A stretch of DNA of 46,501 nucleotides from an uncultured Victivallis sp. (GTDB lineage: Bacteria > Verrucomicrobiota > Lentisphaeria > Victivallales > Victivallaceae). The stretch covers positions 1 through 46,501 of the forward strand of contig CALXOE010000025.1 of NCBI GenBank assembly GCA_944389935.1, written 5' to 3'. Below, in pieces: positions 26,021 through 33,603 of the stretch. The translations under genes and the position numbers were made by a program. Every line of letters begins with the position of its first letter. Positions within the stretch are counted from its first letter, which is position 1. The notes under the pieces are model-generated. The model saw nothing but the letters and a program-made list of their open reading frames with translations, did no database searches and was not told where the DNA came from.

Positions 26021-26233
26021 TCAACCCTCCGACGGGAAACGGCAGCGCGAAACTTTGCTCACGCGCGACTTTTCCCGCGCAACTTTCCCCTCGAGATACG
26101 TTTCGTAGGTCTGCAGTTTCGAGAGGTCCGTCCGTTTGTAGCTCACGCCATCGACCGTGTACGATTCCGCCCCGGTCAGGAGCGCTTCAATCGCCTGTTC
26201 GACCTGCGTAAGCCGTGTTTCGTATTTCGTCAT
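26021..26233 (-). CDS. gpW-like head-tail joining protein
   Basis: The product has 70 residues; GGAGGACGGGGA lies before ATG 26233. The pattern ETRLTQVEQAIEALLTGAES, then TVDGVSYKRTDLSKLQTYETYL, matches lambda gpW-type proteins (helix, short hairpin with a DG turn, second helix). gpW connects head and tail and normally lies between the terminase and the portal, as here. A long structured - strand region separates it from the hicAB genes. Confidence 0.75.
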   Translation of the reverse strand: MTKYETRLTQVEQAIEALLTGAESYTVDGVSYKRTDLSKLQTYETYLEGKVAREKSRVSKVSRCRFPSEG

Positions 26234-26258
26234 TCCCCGTCCTCCGGTGAATCGGGAT

Positions 26259-26307
26259 AAAAAAAGAGCGAGACACAGCAGTGTAGCGGCACCGCTATGC
26301 CTCGCTC
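26259..26307 (-). terminator. Three-way-junction RNA ending in T7
   Basis: On the - strand GAGCGAG (26307-26301) pairs with CTCGCTC (26272-26266). Inside, AGCGG/CCGCT (26296-26285) and ACAC/GTGT (26284-26273) form two further short stems, followed by seven T. It reads as an intrinsic terminator facing gpW, odd because late transcription must pass here. A processing site or an insulator for the hicAB cassette are alternatives. A further CCGGA/TCCGG hairpin is at 26321-26336. Confidence 0.6.
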
Positions 26308-26456
26308 CTTCGGATTCCCCCCGGATGGCCGTCCGGTTCATCCCGAAAAATTTCAGTTTTCAACGCTATTATACCAGATCAAACCGAAAAAAACAAGGGA
26401 TGTTTCCAACGTTATGGCGTATAGCGCCTTAATGTTGATTTTTTCGTTTTTTTTTC

Positions 26457-26490
26457 AAATCAAGACTTGATTTTTACACAAAAATGTGTA
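26457..26490 (+). promoter_or_regulatory. Two palindromes in the hicAB promoter (candidate operators)
   Basis: AAATCAAG-A-CTTGATTT (26457-26473) is perfect and overlaps the -35 box. TACACA-AAAA-TGTGTA (26475-26490) is perfect and fills the spacer up to the -10 box. HicB antitoxins with ribbon-helix-helix tails bind such palindromes to repress their own promoter; its use here is inferred. Confidence 0.65.
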
Positions 26491-26494
26491 TATT
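26467..26494 (+). promoter_or_regulatory. hicAB promoter
   Basis: TTGATT at 26467-26472 and TATATT at 26489-26494 are 16 bases apart. It is the only good + strand promoter upstream of hicA, 25 bases before its start. Confidence 0.6.
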
Positions 26495-26518
26495 AAGTAT
26501 TGTAACAAGGAGGTGAAT

Positions 26519-26710
26519 ATGGGTCCACCAAGTTCCCGAGAGGTTATCAAGCTGCTTGAAAATGATGGTTGGGAGCTGGTCGCAATAAGAGGCGATCATC
26601 ACCAGTTCAAGCATCCCGAGAAGCCCGGAAAAGTGACCGTAAGGCACCCGGTGAAACAACTCGGATGGGCGGACTGGTCAAGCATCAGAAAGCAGGCCGG
26701 TTGGAAGTGA
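26519..26710 (+). CDS. hicA: HicA-type mRNA interferase toxin
   Basis: HicA toxins have a double-stranded-RNA-binding fold and cut mRNA. The 63-residue product shows the family pattern: SSREVIKLLENDGWELVAIRGDHHQFKHPEKPG, then KVTVRHPV. His27/His28 in GDHHQF carry the catalytic position. AAGGAGGTGAAT precedes ATG 26519; the open frame upstream is rejected because it runs through the promoter. hicB follows after 73 bases with two hairpins. Orientation is opposite to the surrounding late genes. Confidence 0.9.
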   Translation: MGPPSSREVIKLLENDGWELVAIRGDHHQFKHPEKPGKVTVRHPVKQLGWADWSSIRKQAGWK

Positions 26711-26715
26711 CCGGG

Positions 26716-26761
26716 CGGCCGGGGGAAACCCCGGCCGTATCCCCCTCCGGGAATGCGGAGG
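26716..26761 (+). promoter_or_regulatory. Two perfect hairpins between hicA and hicB
   Basis: CGGCCGGGG/CCCCGGCCG with a GAAA tetraloop (26716-26737), then CCTCCG/CGGAGG with a 6-base loop (26744-26761). They could set the toxin-to-antitoxin ratio by RNA stability or processing. The first is exceptionally stable and is not followed by a T-run. Confidence 0.6.
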
Positions 26762-26783
26762 AAAACTTGTGGAGGAAAGGGAC

Positions 26784-27197
26784 ATGAAACAGTTTTACAA
26801 TGCAATCTTGTCAGGGAAAGACGGCGGATATATCACCGTCGCATTCCCGGATTTCCCCGGATGCGTGTCCGGGGGAGAAAACGTATCGGAGGCACTGGAA
26901 GCGGGACGGGAAGCGCTGAACTTTCACATCGAATCCATGGCGGAGGACAAGGAACCGATCCCGGCGGAATCCAGTGACGCGGCTCTCTCCGAGCTGCTGG
27001 AAGAGGCGGAAAGCCACGGCGATTTCTGCCGGGTTGCCGTCATTGAGGCGAGCATCCCGGATGAGGAACCAGCGAGAATCAACATCTCGCTCCCCCGGTA
27101 CGTTCTCGACAAAATCGACCGCTACGCGGAACAGCACAATCGCACCCGTTCCGCGTTTCTGGCAGAAAGCGCAATGAGCTACATCCGCAGTCATTAA
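26784..27197 (+). CDS. hicB: HicB-type antitoxin with ribbon-helix-helix tail
   Basis: The product has 137 residues. N-terminal HicB fold: YNAILSGKDGGYITVAFPDFPGCVSGGENV, then EALEAGREALN. C-terminal ribbon-helix-helix domain: ARINISLPRYVLDKIDRYAEQHN then RSAFLAESAM, for dimerisation and DNA binding. It neutralises HicA and probably represses the promoter. The start at 26784 has GGAGG 8 bases upstream. Its stop overlaps the stop of the convergent glycosyltransferase gene by 3 bases. Confidence 0.9.
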   Translation: MKQFYNAILSGKDGGYITVAFPDFPGCVSGGENVSEALEAGREALNFHIESMAEDKEPIPAESSDAALSELLEEAESHGDFCRVAVIEASIPDEEPARINISLPRYVLDKIDRYAEQHNRTRSAFLAESAMSYIRSH

Positions 27198-28195
27198 CGA
27201 CCGAAGCGGGTGACGAACGGGCGGCCGCAGTTCGCGCAGAGGCGGCGGCGGTTCCCGTTCGCGTAGGTGTTCGTAACCGGGTGGCGGTCCGAAATTCCGC
27301 CGCAGTGCGGGCAGCGGATCCCCGGATCCGCAACCGACGGCAGCCGGTCGCGTTTCGCCGGAACTGGAACTTCCGGGGATTCCCCGGAGGTCAGCCAGCG
27401 CGCCGCGTACTCCTCCCACGAGAGCACCCGCACCCGGTCGAGCTGCTCCGCCGCACGCTTCACCGCCGCGTCAAGGCGCGGACAGTTCGCTGATTTCCGC
27501 ATCCGTCTGCGCAAGGCCTCCCGGTTCGCCGGCCGCACATATTCGAGCAGAGCGAAACGCGTGTACCAGATCGCCGCGATCTCCGCGTCCGTCTGCCGGT
27601 ATTTCACATCGACCGGCGTTTTCAATCTGTGCGCGCATTCGTCCGGCAGAACGTGCACGCTCCCACCGGCCAGACGCGCCGGAATCGAGAGCAGTGTCTC
27701 GTCGCACCCCCAGCCGCGCCCGAGGCTCCATGGACTCCCGAGCGACTCGTAGAATTCGCGCGAAAACCCGTAGCAAGCCCCCATCAGGCACGCGACTTCC
27801 CCCGGTTCCCCGCGCCGCCACTTCGGTTCAAGCGCGTACTCCCCGCCCCACTCGCGCAGGTTCGCCCCGCGGTAAACCGGCCCCGTGAAATCGCATTCCG
27901 GATTCGTCCGGCACGACAGACAGCAGACCCGTTTCCGATCCTCCGCCAGAAACTCCGCCATCAGATCCAGACTGCCGGGCTTGAAGCGCATGTGCGCGTC
28001 GATCGTGATGATCGTTTCCGTCTGCGCCCGCAGCGTCCCGGCGTGGCGCGTCGCGGCAGTGCCCGCCCCCGCCGTGTCCCGCTCAACGAGAATCGCAGCG
28101 CACTGCGTCTGCGTCTCCGCAATGTTCGCAATCGTCTGATCCAGATCTGAACCCTCATCCCGAACCGGGATTACCACCGTGTATTTTTCGCTCAT
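27194..28195 (-). CDS. GT-A family glycosyltransferase with zinc ribbon tail
   Basis: The product has 333 residues. Family 2-type fold: YTVVIPVRDEGSDLDQTIANI at the start, an acidic metal-site motif reading DAH (66-68, like the DxH of GalNAc transferases), later WSLGRGWGCDETLLSIPARL (156-175). The C-terminal 40 residues hold a CPHCGG/CANCGR zinc ribbon, unusual for this class. The start at 28195 has AAGGAG 8 bases upstream; 28225 (ATG overlapping the terminase stop) is the alternative. The sugar donor and target (virion, cell surface or DNA) are unknown. Confidence 0.75.
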   Translation of the reverse strand: MSEKYTVVIPVRDEGSDLDQTIANIAETQTQCAAILVERDTAGAGTAATRHAGTLRAQTETIITIDAHMRFKPGSLDLMAEFLAEDRKRVCCLSCRTNPECDFTGPVYRGANLREWGGEYALEPKWRRGEPGEVACLMGACYGFSREFYESLGSPWSLGRGWGCDETLLSIPARLAGGSVHVLPDECAHRLKTPVDVKYRQTDAEIAAIWYTRFALLEYVRPANREALRRRMRKSANCPRLDAAVKRAAEQLDRVRVLSWEEYAARWLTSGESPEVPVPAKRDRLPSVADPGIRCPHCGGISDRHPVTNTYANGNRRRLCANCGRPFVTRFGR

Positions 28196-28224
28196 CTCAA
28201 TTTCTCCTTGTTTGAGTTGTTTCA

Positions 28225-30285
28225 TCACATCTTCCGGCGGCGGCGTTTCATCACCGCAACCGGGCCGTTCTGCTGCATCGTCACGCCCGGAGTCACCGGG
28301 TCAATTCCCGCGAGGTTCGCAAGCACCGTCGCCATCGTCATCGCGTCCGACATCTCGTTCTGCCCGATCGTCGACCAGTCGTAAACGAGTTCGCCGTTCC
28401 GCTCGTAGAAGTCGCGCAGTTTGTCCGCCGTCAGCTGTTCCGCGAATCGGCGGTGGTTGATCCCCGCATCCGTGAACAAACTCGCCGACCCCGGCGCTCC
28501 CGGCGACAGCAGCCACATCCGCTGCTGAAACATGTGCCAGTAGTGCGAGTCGAAGGGCGCGTACAAAATCCGCTCCGCGTTCACCCGCATGCAGCAGCGC
28601 AGCCGCGGCGCGCCGTAAAGTCCCGGCGTCTGCCGCGTCGGCTCCCGGTAGTGTTTCGCCGCAACCCCGCGCAGAGGCACCACCCGGAACGGCTGCCGGT
28701 TCGCGCTGAATGCCGCGAATTTATTCACCGGAGAGGTGAAGCGGTTGCCGTCGATCCCGAGAATCTGAAGCCGCGGGTGCGTCGTTTTGATGAGTTCGCA
28801 GAACTGCGAGAGCGCCTCGTAAATCGCCGTCCCCTCCGGCACGTCCGAGCGTTTCGCGTCGTAGACTCCGCCCTCCGGAAACCACCCGTAATCGACGACG
28901 AACGCCGTGAAATCACTGCGGAACGCCACCACCACGAAACTGATCGCGTAGTAGTTCACGTCCGCCGCGCAGACCAGCAGCGGAGCGTCGTCCGGCGTCG
29001 CGCGGTGCGCAAGGCCGTTCGTCCGCGAGAGAACCGTTTTCGCCGTCAGCGTGTAGAGGCTCGTGTTGAGCTTGAGCGGCTGGTTCTGGAACTCCGCGTA
29101 GAACGCCGCGTCGCCGCGGTCGCAGCGCAGGTTGTAAGCACCCTGTAGCGCCGACAGGTCGCCGTCCATCACACGCTCCGGCCAGCTCATCACCGCGCCC
29201 GCGTCCATCGCCTTCCGGTTCGCCCGGTAAAATGCGTTAAGCTCCCGGCGGCGAACCAGTTCCGGCTCGCCTTTCAGCTCCTCGAAGAGCGCCATGTAGC
29301 GATCCCAGAGCTGCGCGTTTTCCGGCCAGCGCTCCACCATCACCGCCCGCGTCGACGTCCACGACTCGAGGAAGTGTTCCGACAAATCCCCCTCGCAGAT
29401 CACCGTGCACGCCATCACCGCCGCGATCTTCACAGTAGGGCCAGCGCAGCCCAGAATGTCGCCGTTGATGAGCTCGACCCGCGCCGCCGTCTGCTCCTCC
29501 GAGTGCGCAGATTCGCGCGTCTGCGGATCGTCCAGAATGATGAAGTCCGGGCGCAGCGTCTCACCCTCGAGCGTCGTGTACTGCAAGCCGCGGATCGAGC
29601 CGGTCATCCCGCGCGCCTCGATCACCGCTTGACTCGCGCTCTCGAGAAAACGGTCGTTCCGCTCAAAATGCGCCGTAACAAGCATGTCCGTCGTCCACGA
29701 GATCCCCGTCTGCTCCCCGTCCGCAAGCTGCCCCGTCGCCCGCTGCGACTGCCCGCCCAGCGCACGCACGTAATGACAGACCTCCGGGAAAACCTCGTTC
29801 AGAAGATCCGTCCGCTCCAGCCGCGTTTTGAACGTCCGGATGATCTTCCGCGCGTCCCCCTGCGTCGCCGCGATCACCGTCACATAACGCCGGTGACCGT
29901 ACAGAATCGCCCACAGCGTCGCCAGCACGATCAACGTCGTTTTCCCGTAGCCGCGCGGCAGCGCCACCGCAACCCGACCGCCGTGCAGAATCGCGTCCGA
30001 CAGCTGTTCCAGAAACTCGCGGTGTTTCCCGCTCATCCGCAGCGGAACCGCCCGCGGGAAGAAACGCACCACAAAACCCGCCAGATCCTCCCGGTAACGC
30101 CGTTTCAGCCGGATCCGCGACGTCGGCTCATGTCGCCCCACGTCGCGCGAACTCTCGCGCCGCTCACGCATCCGCTCCTGCTGCGTGAGACCGCCACGCG
30201 GGCCGCCGCCACGACCGCCGCCAGGCGCCCCCCCGGCGCGCGACGATTGCGCCCGGACTGGTGCCCGTGTAGGTAAGTTATTCAT
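28225..30285 (-). CDS. Terminase large subunit
   Basis: The product has 686 residues. It is the ATP-driven packaging motor with a nuclease domain. Walker A-like LPRGYGKTT at 109-117; Walker B-like DFIILDDPQ at 247-255 with Asp-Asp where Asp-Glu is usual; the nuclease region begins near CAADVNYY in the second half. The first 60 residues are Arg/Gly-rich (PGGGRGGGPRGG) and may bind DNA. No small terminase is recognised upstream. The ribosome-binding site is weak (GAGG, about 18 bases upstream). Confidence 0.88.
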   Translation of the reverse strand: MNNLPTRAPVRAQSSRAGGAPGGGRGGGPRGGLTQQERMRERRESSRDVGRHEPTSRIRLKRRYREDLAGFVVRFFPRAVPLRMSGKHREFLEQLSDAILHGGRVAVALPRGYGKTTLIVLATLWAILYGHRRYVTVIAATQGDARKIIRTFKTRLERTDLLNEVFPEVCHYVRALGGQSQRATGQLADGEQTGISWTTDMLVTAHFERNDRFLESASQAVIEARGMTGSIRGLQYTTLEGETLRPDFIILDDPQTRESAHSEEQTAARVELINGDILGCAGPTVKIAAVMACTVICEGDLSEHFLESWTSTRAVMVERWPENAQLWDRYMALFEELKGEPELVRRRELNAFYRANRKAMDAGAVMSWPERVMDGDLSALQGAYNLRCDRGDAAFYAEFQNQPLKLNTSLYTLTAKTVLSRTNGLAHRATPDDAPLLVCAADVNYYAISFVVVAFRSDFTAFVVDYGWFPEGGVYDAKRSDVPEGTAIYEALSQFCELIKTTHPRLQILGIDGNRFTSPVNKFAAFSANRQPFRVVPLRGVAAKHYREPTRQTPGLYGAPRLRCCMRVNAERILYAPFDSHYWHMFQQRMWLLSPGAPGSASLFTDAGINHRRFAEQLTADKLRDFYERNGELVYDWSTIGQNEMSDAMTMATVLANLAGIDPVTPGVTMQQNGPVAVMKRRRRKM

Positions 30286-30420
30286 AACGCACTATTTTTC
30301 CTCGATTTCGTCGTTGTAACCTGGTTTCGACCCGGGATCGAAAGGACCCGACCGGGGGGGGCCGCCCCCCCTTGGACCCCGTCACTCCCCCGTCACTTCC
30401 CCGTCACTTCCCCGTCACCT
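30286..30420 (-). repeat. Structured region before the terminase, with 11-bp tandem repeats
   Basis: Four copies of CCCCGTCACTY (30377-30420) run through the end of the RusA gene and set its stop codon. A G8-CC-GC7 near-hairpin follows at 30354-30371, and TTTCGA/TCGAAA around CCCGGGA at 30325-30343. A packaging (cos/pac) region is plausible because the large terminase starts here. Homopolymer runs may also be sequencing-uncertain. Confidence 0.5.
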
Positions 30421-30863
30421 GAACCCCCTGCCGTCTGGCGCGCCAGACGTGGTTCTCCGGCCTGCCTGACCTCCTCGGCCTCGATCCTCACGAACACGCC
30501 CGGAATTTCGCCGTGGAAGCGCTCGATGGTTTCGGAATAGACCTGCGCATCGTCGTTCCAGTATCCGAGTTTCGTCATGATGTCCTTGATCATTTTGATC
30601 AGGTTGTCACCGTCCGGCCGGGTGATTTTCGGAACGGCGGCGGCGATCCTGCGAGTTCTGACGGTATGCGGCCACGTCAGCGCGATGGTGATGCGGATCG
30701 GCCCTTGTATTGTGTACGGCGGCTTATGCTGTTCAAGGACGGCTTTCCATGTGGCGGCGGCGACACGTCCGGAACTGTGGAGATAACCTCCCTGCGTATT
30801 TTGCCTGCGCTGTTGTACGGTTGTTTTCGGTGGAACGAACTCTTTAAAAAACTCGATTTTCAT
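30393..30863 (-). CDS. rusA: RusA-family Holliday junction resolvase
   Basis: The product has 156 residues. RusA cuts four-way DNA junctions, often before packaging or in recombination. Motif PKITRPDGDNLIKMIKDIM, then YWNDDAQV and the catalytic Asp residues are clear. ATG 30863 follows AAAAGGAAAAT; an open frame upstream is not used. About 20 residues at the C-terminus are added by the 11-bp repeats (ending GDGEVTGK). It lies between the primase-helicase and the terminase. Confidence 0.88.
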   Translation of the reverse strand: MKIEFFKEFVPPKTTVQQRRQNTQGGYLHSSGRVAAATWKAVLEQHKPPYTIQGPIRITIALTWPHTVRTRRIAAAVPKITRPDGDNLIKMIKDIMTKLGYWNDDAQVYSETIERFHGEIPGVFVRIEAEEVRQAGEPRLARQTAGGSGDGEVTGK

Positions 30864-30910
30864 TTTGATTTTCCTTTTCGGTTGTGGCTTGGATTTCGTC
30901 TGTCTTGTTG

Positions 30911-30948
30911 GTAGGGAATGTGGGGCGCAGTCAAGCCCCACTTCCTAC
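30911..30948 (-). promoter_or_regulatory. Hairpin in the leader of rusA
   Basis: GTAGG/CCTAC (30911-30915 with 30944-30948) encloses GTGGGGC/GCCCCAC (30920-30926 with 30935-30941). No T-run follows, so it is more likely a leader structure than a terminator. Confidence 0.4.
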
Positions 30949-30970
30949 TACCGACGACGGAGGATTGAAA

Positions 30971-31052
30971 CGGAAGTGATCATATATATATCTTTAGATA
31001 TATAACCTCTTCTTCCGTTTGCGGAAGCACCTAGTCACTTCCGCAACTTCCG
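30971..31052 (-). other. Candidate replication origin beside the primase gene
   Basis: Five CGGAAG/CTTCCG 6-mers (30971, 31012, 31022, 31038, 31047) in both orientations surround an AT-rich palindrome TATATATC-TTTA-GATATATA (30985-31004). The block spans the end of the primase-helicase gene and the spacer. Repeats plus an AT-rich palindrome next to replication genes suggest an origin; inference only. Confidence 0.4.
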
Positions 31053-33259
31053 TTTGGTTTCATGATCATTCCTCTTTTCGGCTTAATTCCGATCGCTTTC
31101 AACCGATCGCGGGTGGCTCTTTCGGTAATCCCGAGTTCATTTGCAACGTCAATAACTTCGACAATGCTTTTTGATTCAAACAGCTCCTCCACGATCATGC
31201 GGGTTTCCGCGTTTTTGATTTCGAGATTCTCCGCGTTGGCTTCTTTCTGGCTCTTTCGTTGCGGCATCTCCCCGTCTGCGCGCGCGTCAGCGAGCAGATC
31301 CCAACGGTCGACGGGGTGGACGGGATAGCAGAAAAAGACGTTGCGCGGCTTGAATGCGGGAAATTCGCGGAGGATGCCTCCGATTCTCCACCCGGTTGCC
31401 TGTTCCGCTCTGGTTTCCGACTCGGACGAAATCCGCAGCGACTCGGACTGCCCGAGCGTTTCGACGGCGACCGGGGCGAGCTTCTCGGCCACGAGTGCAT
31501 CGTCCTGCGAAATTCGATCCCTCCACCCCGGAGAACGCTGATCCATCGCGCTGGAAATCGCGTCGCAGCTCCATCGATTCAAAATCTGTTCTCGCCGTTT
31601 GTCGTCGATTTCGAGCTCGATCATGTCGATGAGGGCGTCGGGATCCCGCGCGAAAACTCCTGATCCGGATGCGCGATCCTGCGCGCGCTTCTGCCCCTGA
31701 TCGCCCTTGCTGTGGTGGTGGCAGTAGATGACGGCGCACCCGAGTTCGGATGCAACGCGGTCGAACTGGTTGCAGAATTTCGCCATCTGATCGGCCGCGT
31801 TTTCGTCGCCGGTGATGACTTTGTAAATCGGGTCGATTACGACGGCGGAATATTTGCGTTTCACGGCTCTGCGGATGAGCCGTGGCGCGAGATTGTCCAT
31901 CCCCATCGCCTTGCCCCGGAGATGCCACATGTCGAGGTTTCCGGCGTTGCGCGGCGGGATTCCGATCGCGCGGTAAACATCCTTGACGCGGTGATAGCAG
32001 CTTGCGCGGTCGAGCTCGAGATTGACGTAGAGGACGCGGCCTTGCGCACACTGCCATCCTAACCACTCGCGCCCCTCGGCGATGGCGACGCAGAGTTCGA
32101 GAAGCAGGAACGACTTCCCGGCTTTCGACGGTCCGGAGACGAGCATTTTGTGCCCTTTCCGGAGAACGCCTTCGATCAGACAGTCGGAGAGCGGAGGGGG
32201 GTCGTTGATGAATTCGGCGAGCGATTCTACATCCGGGAGATCGTCGTTGAGCGCGGCGATCCAGTCGGCCCATTCCGCCCAGGATGCCTTGCCGGTGTTC
32301 GTTTCGATGAGACGCTGCGGAACGCCGCTTCGGGTCGCTCCCGGTAGCCGTGAGAGGCGCGACGGGTTGCGGTTTTTCCGGTCGATAACGAGCCCGTTTT
32401 TTTTGCAGACCTCGTAGAGAAAATCAACTCGCTTTTGATACTCCCTGAAATCTGGCGCGTCGATTTTGACGATCGCATGAAGCGATTTCCCGCCGGAGTG
32501 AACCATCGCCGCGATGGGGAGTTCGAGTTCGTGATAGATCGTGAACTGCCGTTCGATGGAAATCTCGTCCGACTCGACGAGCGCATAACGATAGGCGGTG
32601 ACGTTTGAATCGGCGACGCCCTTGCCGTCGAGCGGATTGAACCGGATCCACGCGCCGCACTCCTCCGGCCAGTCGCCGATGACCGCGCCGAGATCGGGAG
32701 CCTTTGCCACCTCCTCGAGCAACTCTCCGGCTGACCGGTTGAACTCGCCTTTTTTCGGCATCCACCGGCCGTCTGCGGAATAGGCGTCCGCGACGATTCC
32801 GACGAATTCGTCTGCGCTGAACAGGGCGGAGATGTAGTTTTGAAAATCCGCGAGCCCAGACCAGTTTTCGGGAACGGGGGGGATCTGCGATTCCTGCAGC
32901 CACTCCTGGCGGACGATTTTCAGGTCGTCGGCTGGGATGACGAAATCCCAGTCGAGGGCGCGTCCCTGACCTGCGGCCGGATCGCTTCCGAACGAGACTT
33001 CGCCGCCCTGATCCCGGCACAATTTGACGATGGAGCCGACGCCGACGGGATTTGCGGAGCCGCGGAACCCCTCCCATTTTTTCCGGCACTCGTTCGGGTG
33101 ATAACGCCCGGAATCCCGTTGACTCCATGTGTCCCACATTTCGACGCTGCCGCCGGCCTGTTTAACCGCCATGCCGACGGCGAGCCATTCGTCATATTCG
33201 AGCGCTGCCGGATTGATCTGCGGCAGACACTCCGCGATAACCTCAAGATCATTCATCAT
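31031..33259 (-). CDS. Primase-helicase (PriCT-2, AEP-like and RecA-like ATPase domains)
   Basis: The product has 742 residues. Residues 10-66 match a PriCT-2-type module (YDEWLAVGMAVKQAGGS, HPNECRKKWEGF). Residues 195-310 look like a primase of the archaeo-eukaryotic type (RFNPLDGKG, VESDEIS, HSGGKSLHAIVKID, NPSRLSRLPGATR). Residues 370-590 form a RecA-like helicase ATPase with Walker A GPSKAGKS (376-383), VVIDPIYK and CHHHSKGDQG. The C-terminus has a winged-HTH-like stretch (VANELGITERATRDRLK). It probably primes and unwinds for phage replication. Confidence 0.88.
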   Translation of the reverse strand: MMNDLEVIAECLPQINPAALEYDEWLAVGMAVKQAGGSVEMWDTWSQRDSGRYHPNECRKKWEGFRGSANPVGVGSIVKLCRDQGGEVSFGSDPAAGQGRALDWDFVIPADDLKIVRQEWLQESQIPPVPENWSGLADFQNYISALFSADEFVGIVADAYSADGRWMPKKGEFNRSAGELLEEVAKAPDLGAVIGDWPEECGAWIRFNPLDGKGVADSNVTAYRYALVESDEISIERQFTIYHELELPIAAMVHSGGKSLHAIVKIDAPDFREYQKRVDFLYEVCKKNGLVIDRKNRNPSRLSRLPGATRSGVPQRLIETNTGKASWAEWADWIAALNDDLPDVESLAEFINDPPPLSDCLIEGVLRKGHKMLVSGPSKAGKSFLLLELCVAIAEGREWLGWQCAQGRVLYVNLELDRASCYHRVKDVYRAIGIPPRNAGNLDMWHLRGKAMGMDNLAPRLIRRAVKRKYSAVVIDPIYKVITGDENAADQMAKFCNQFDRVASELGCAVIYCHHHSKGDQGQKRAQDRASGSGVFARDPDALIDMIELEIDDKRREQILNRWSCDAISSAMDQRSPGWRDRISQDDALVAEKLAPVAVETLGQSESLRISSESETRAEQATGWRIGGILREFPAFKPRNVFFCYPVHPVDRWDLLADARADGEMPQRKSQKEANAENLEIKNAETRMIVEELFESKSIVEVIDVANELGITERATRDRLKAIGIKPKRGMIMKPNGSCGSD

Positions 33260-33346
33260 AAACTCTTTCTTACGCTTTCTTGCGATTCAAACTTGCGGCG
33301 GTGGCGCCGATTAACACCCGGGCCGCCGCTCCCGTGTTCGTATACC

Positions 33347-33368
33347 GAGGCCGTTTACGCCCGGCCTC
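33347..33368 (-). promoter_or_regulatory. GC-rich hairpin in the primase leader
   Basis: GAGGCCG (33347-33353) pairs perfectly with CGGCCTC (33362-33368). Further away, GCGGCGG and CCGCCGC can also pair. No T-run follows, so it is probably a leader structure. The 140-base spacer holds no clear gene. Confidence 0.35.
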
Positions 33369-33402
33369 CCGGATCGACGCCGCGCCGGAATAATGGGCGG
33401 GA

Positions 33403-33603
33403 TCATTTTATATAACCATTGTAAATAAGCTCGCATACGAGCGTTCCGTTGCTTCCGCGACTTGTCTTGCTTGTGCGATGTGAAGTATCCGAATAGCAGA
33501 ACCATTTCCCGCAATTTGGACATTTTGCTTCATATGCCCGATGGTTGAAGACCGACGGCTTCACGACCTCTTCGCACTCGGGACATTTCGCCGTAATTGT
33601 CAT
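33403..33603 (-). CDS. Small zinc-ribbon protein
   Basis: The product has 66 residues; GAGGTGAAGG precedes ATG 33603. CPECEE near residue 8 and CPNCGKWFC near residue 30 form a zinc-ribbon pattern of the kind found in phage single-strand or transcription-linked proteins. The exact role is unknown. It overlaps the upstream gene by 4 bases (ATGA) in a run of coupled genes. Confidence 0.75.
   Translation of the reverse strand: MTITAKCPECEEVVKPSVFNHRAYEAKCPNCGKWFCYSDTSHRTSKTSRGSNGTLVCELIYNGYIK

Noticed and set aside
30377..30420. Possible CRISPR-like repeats
   Set aside because: Units are 11 bp and directly adjacent with no spacers, and no cas gene is present.
31287..32273. A 328-codon Arg-rich - strand frame inside the primase-helicase gene
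   Set aside because: Out-of-frame shadow; the real frame carries Walker and primase motifs.
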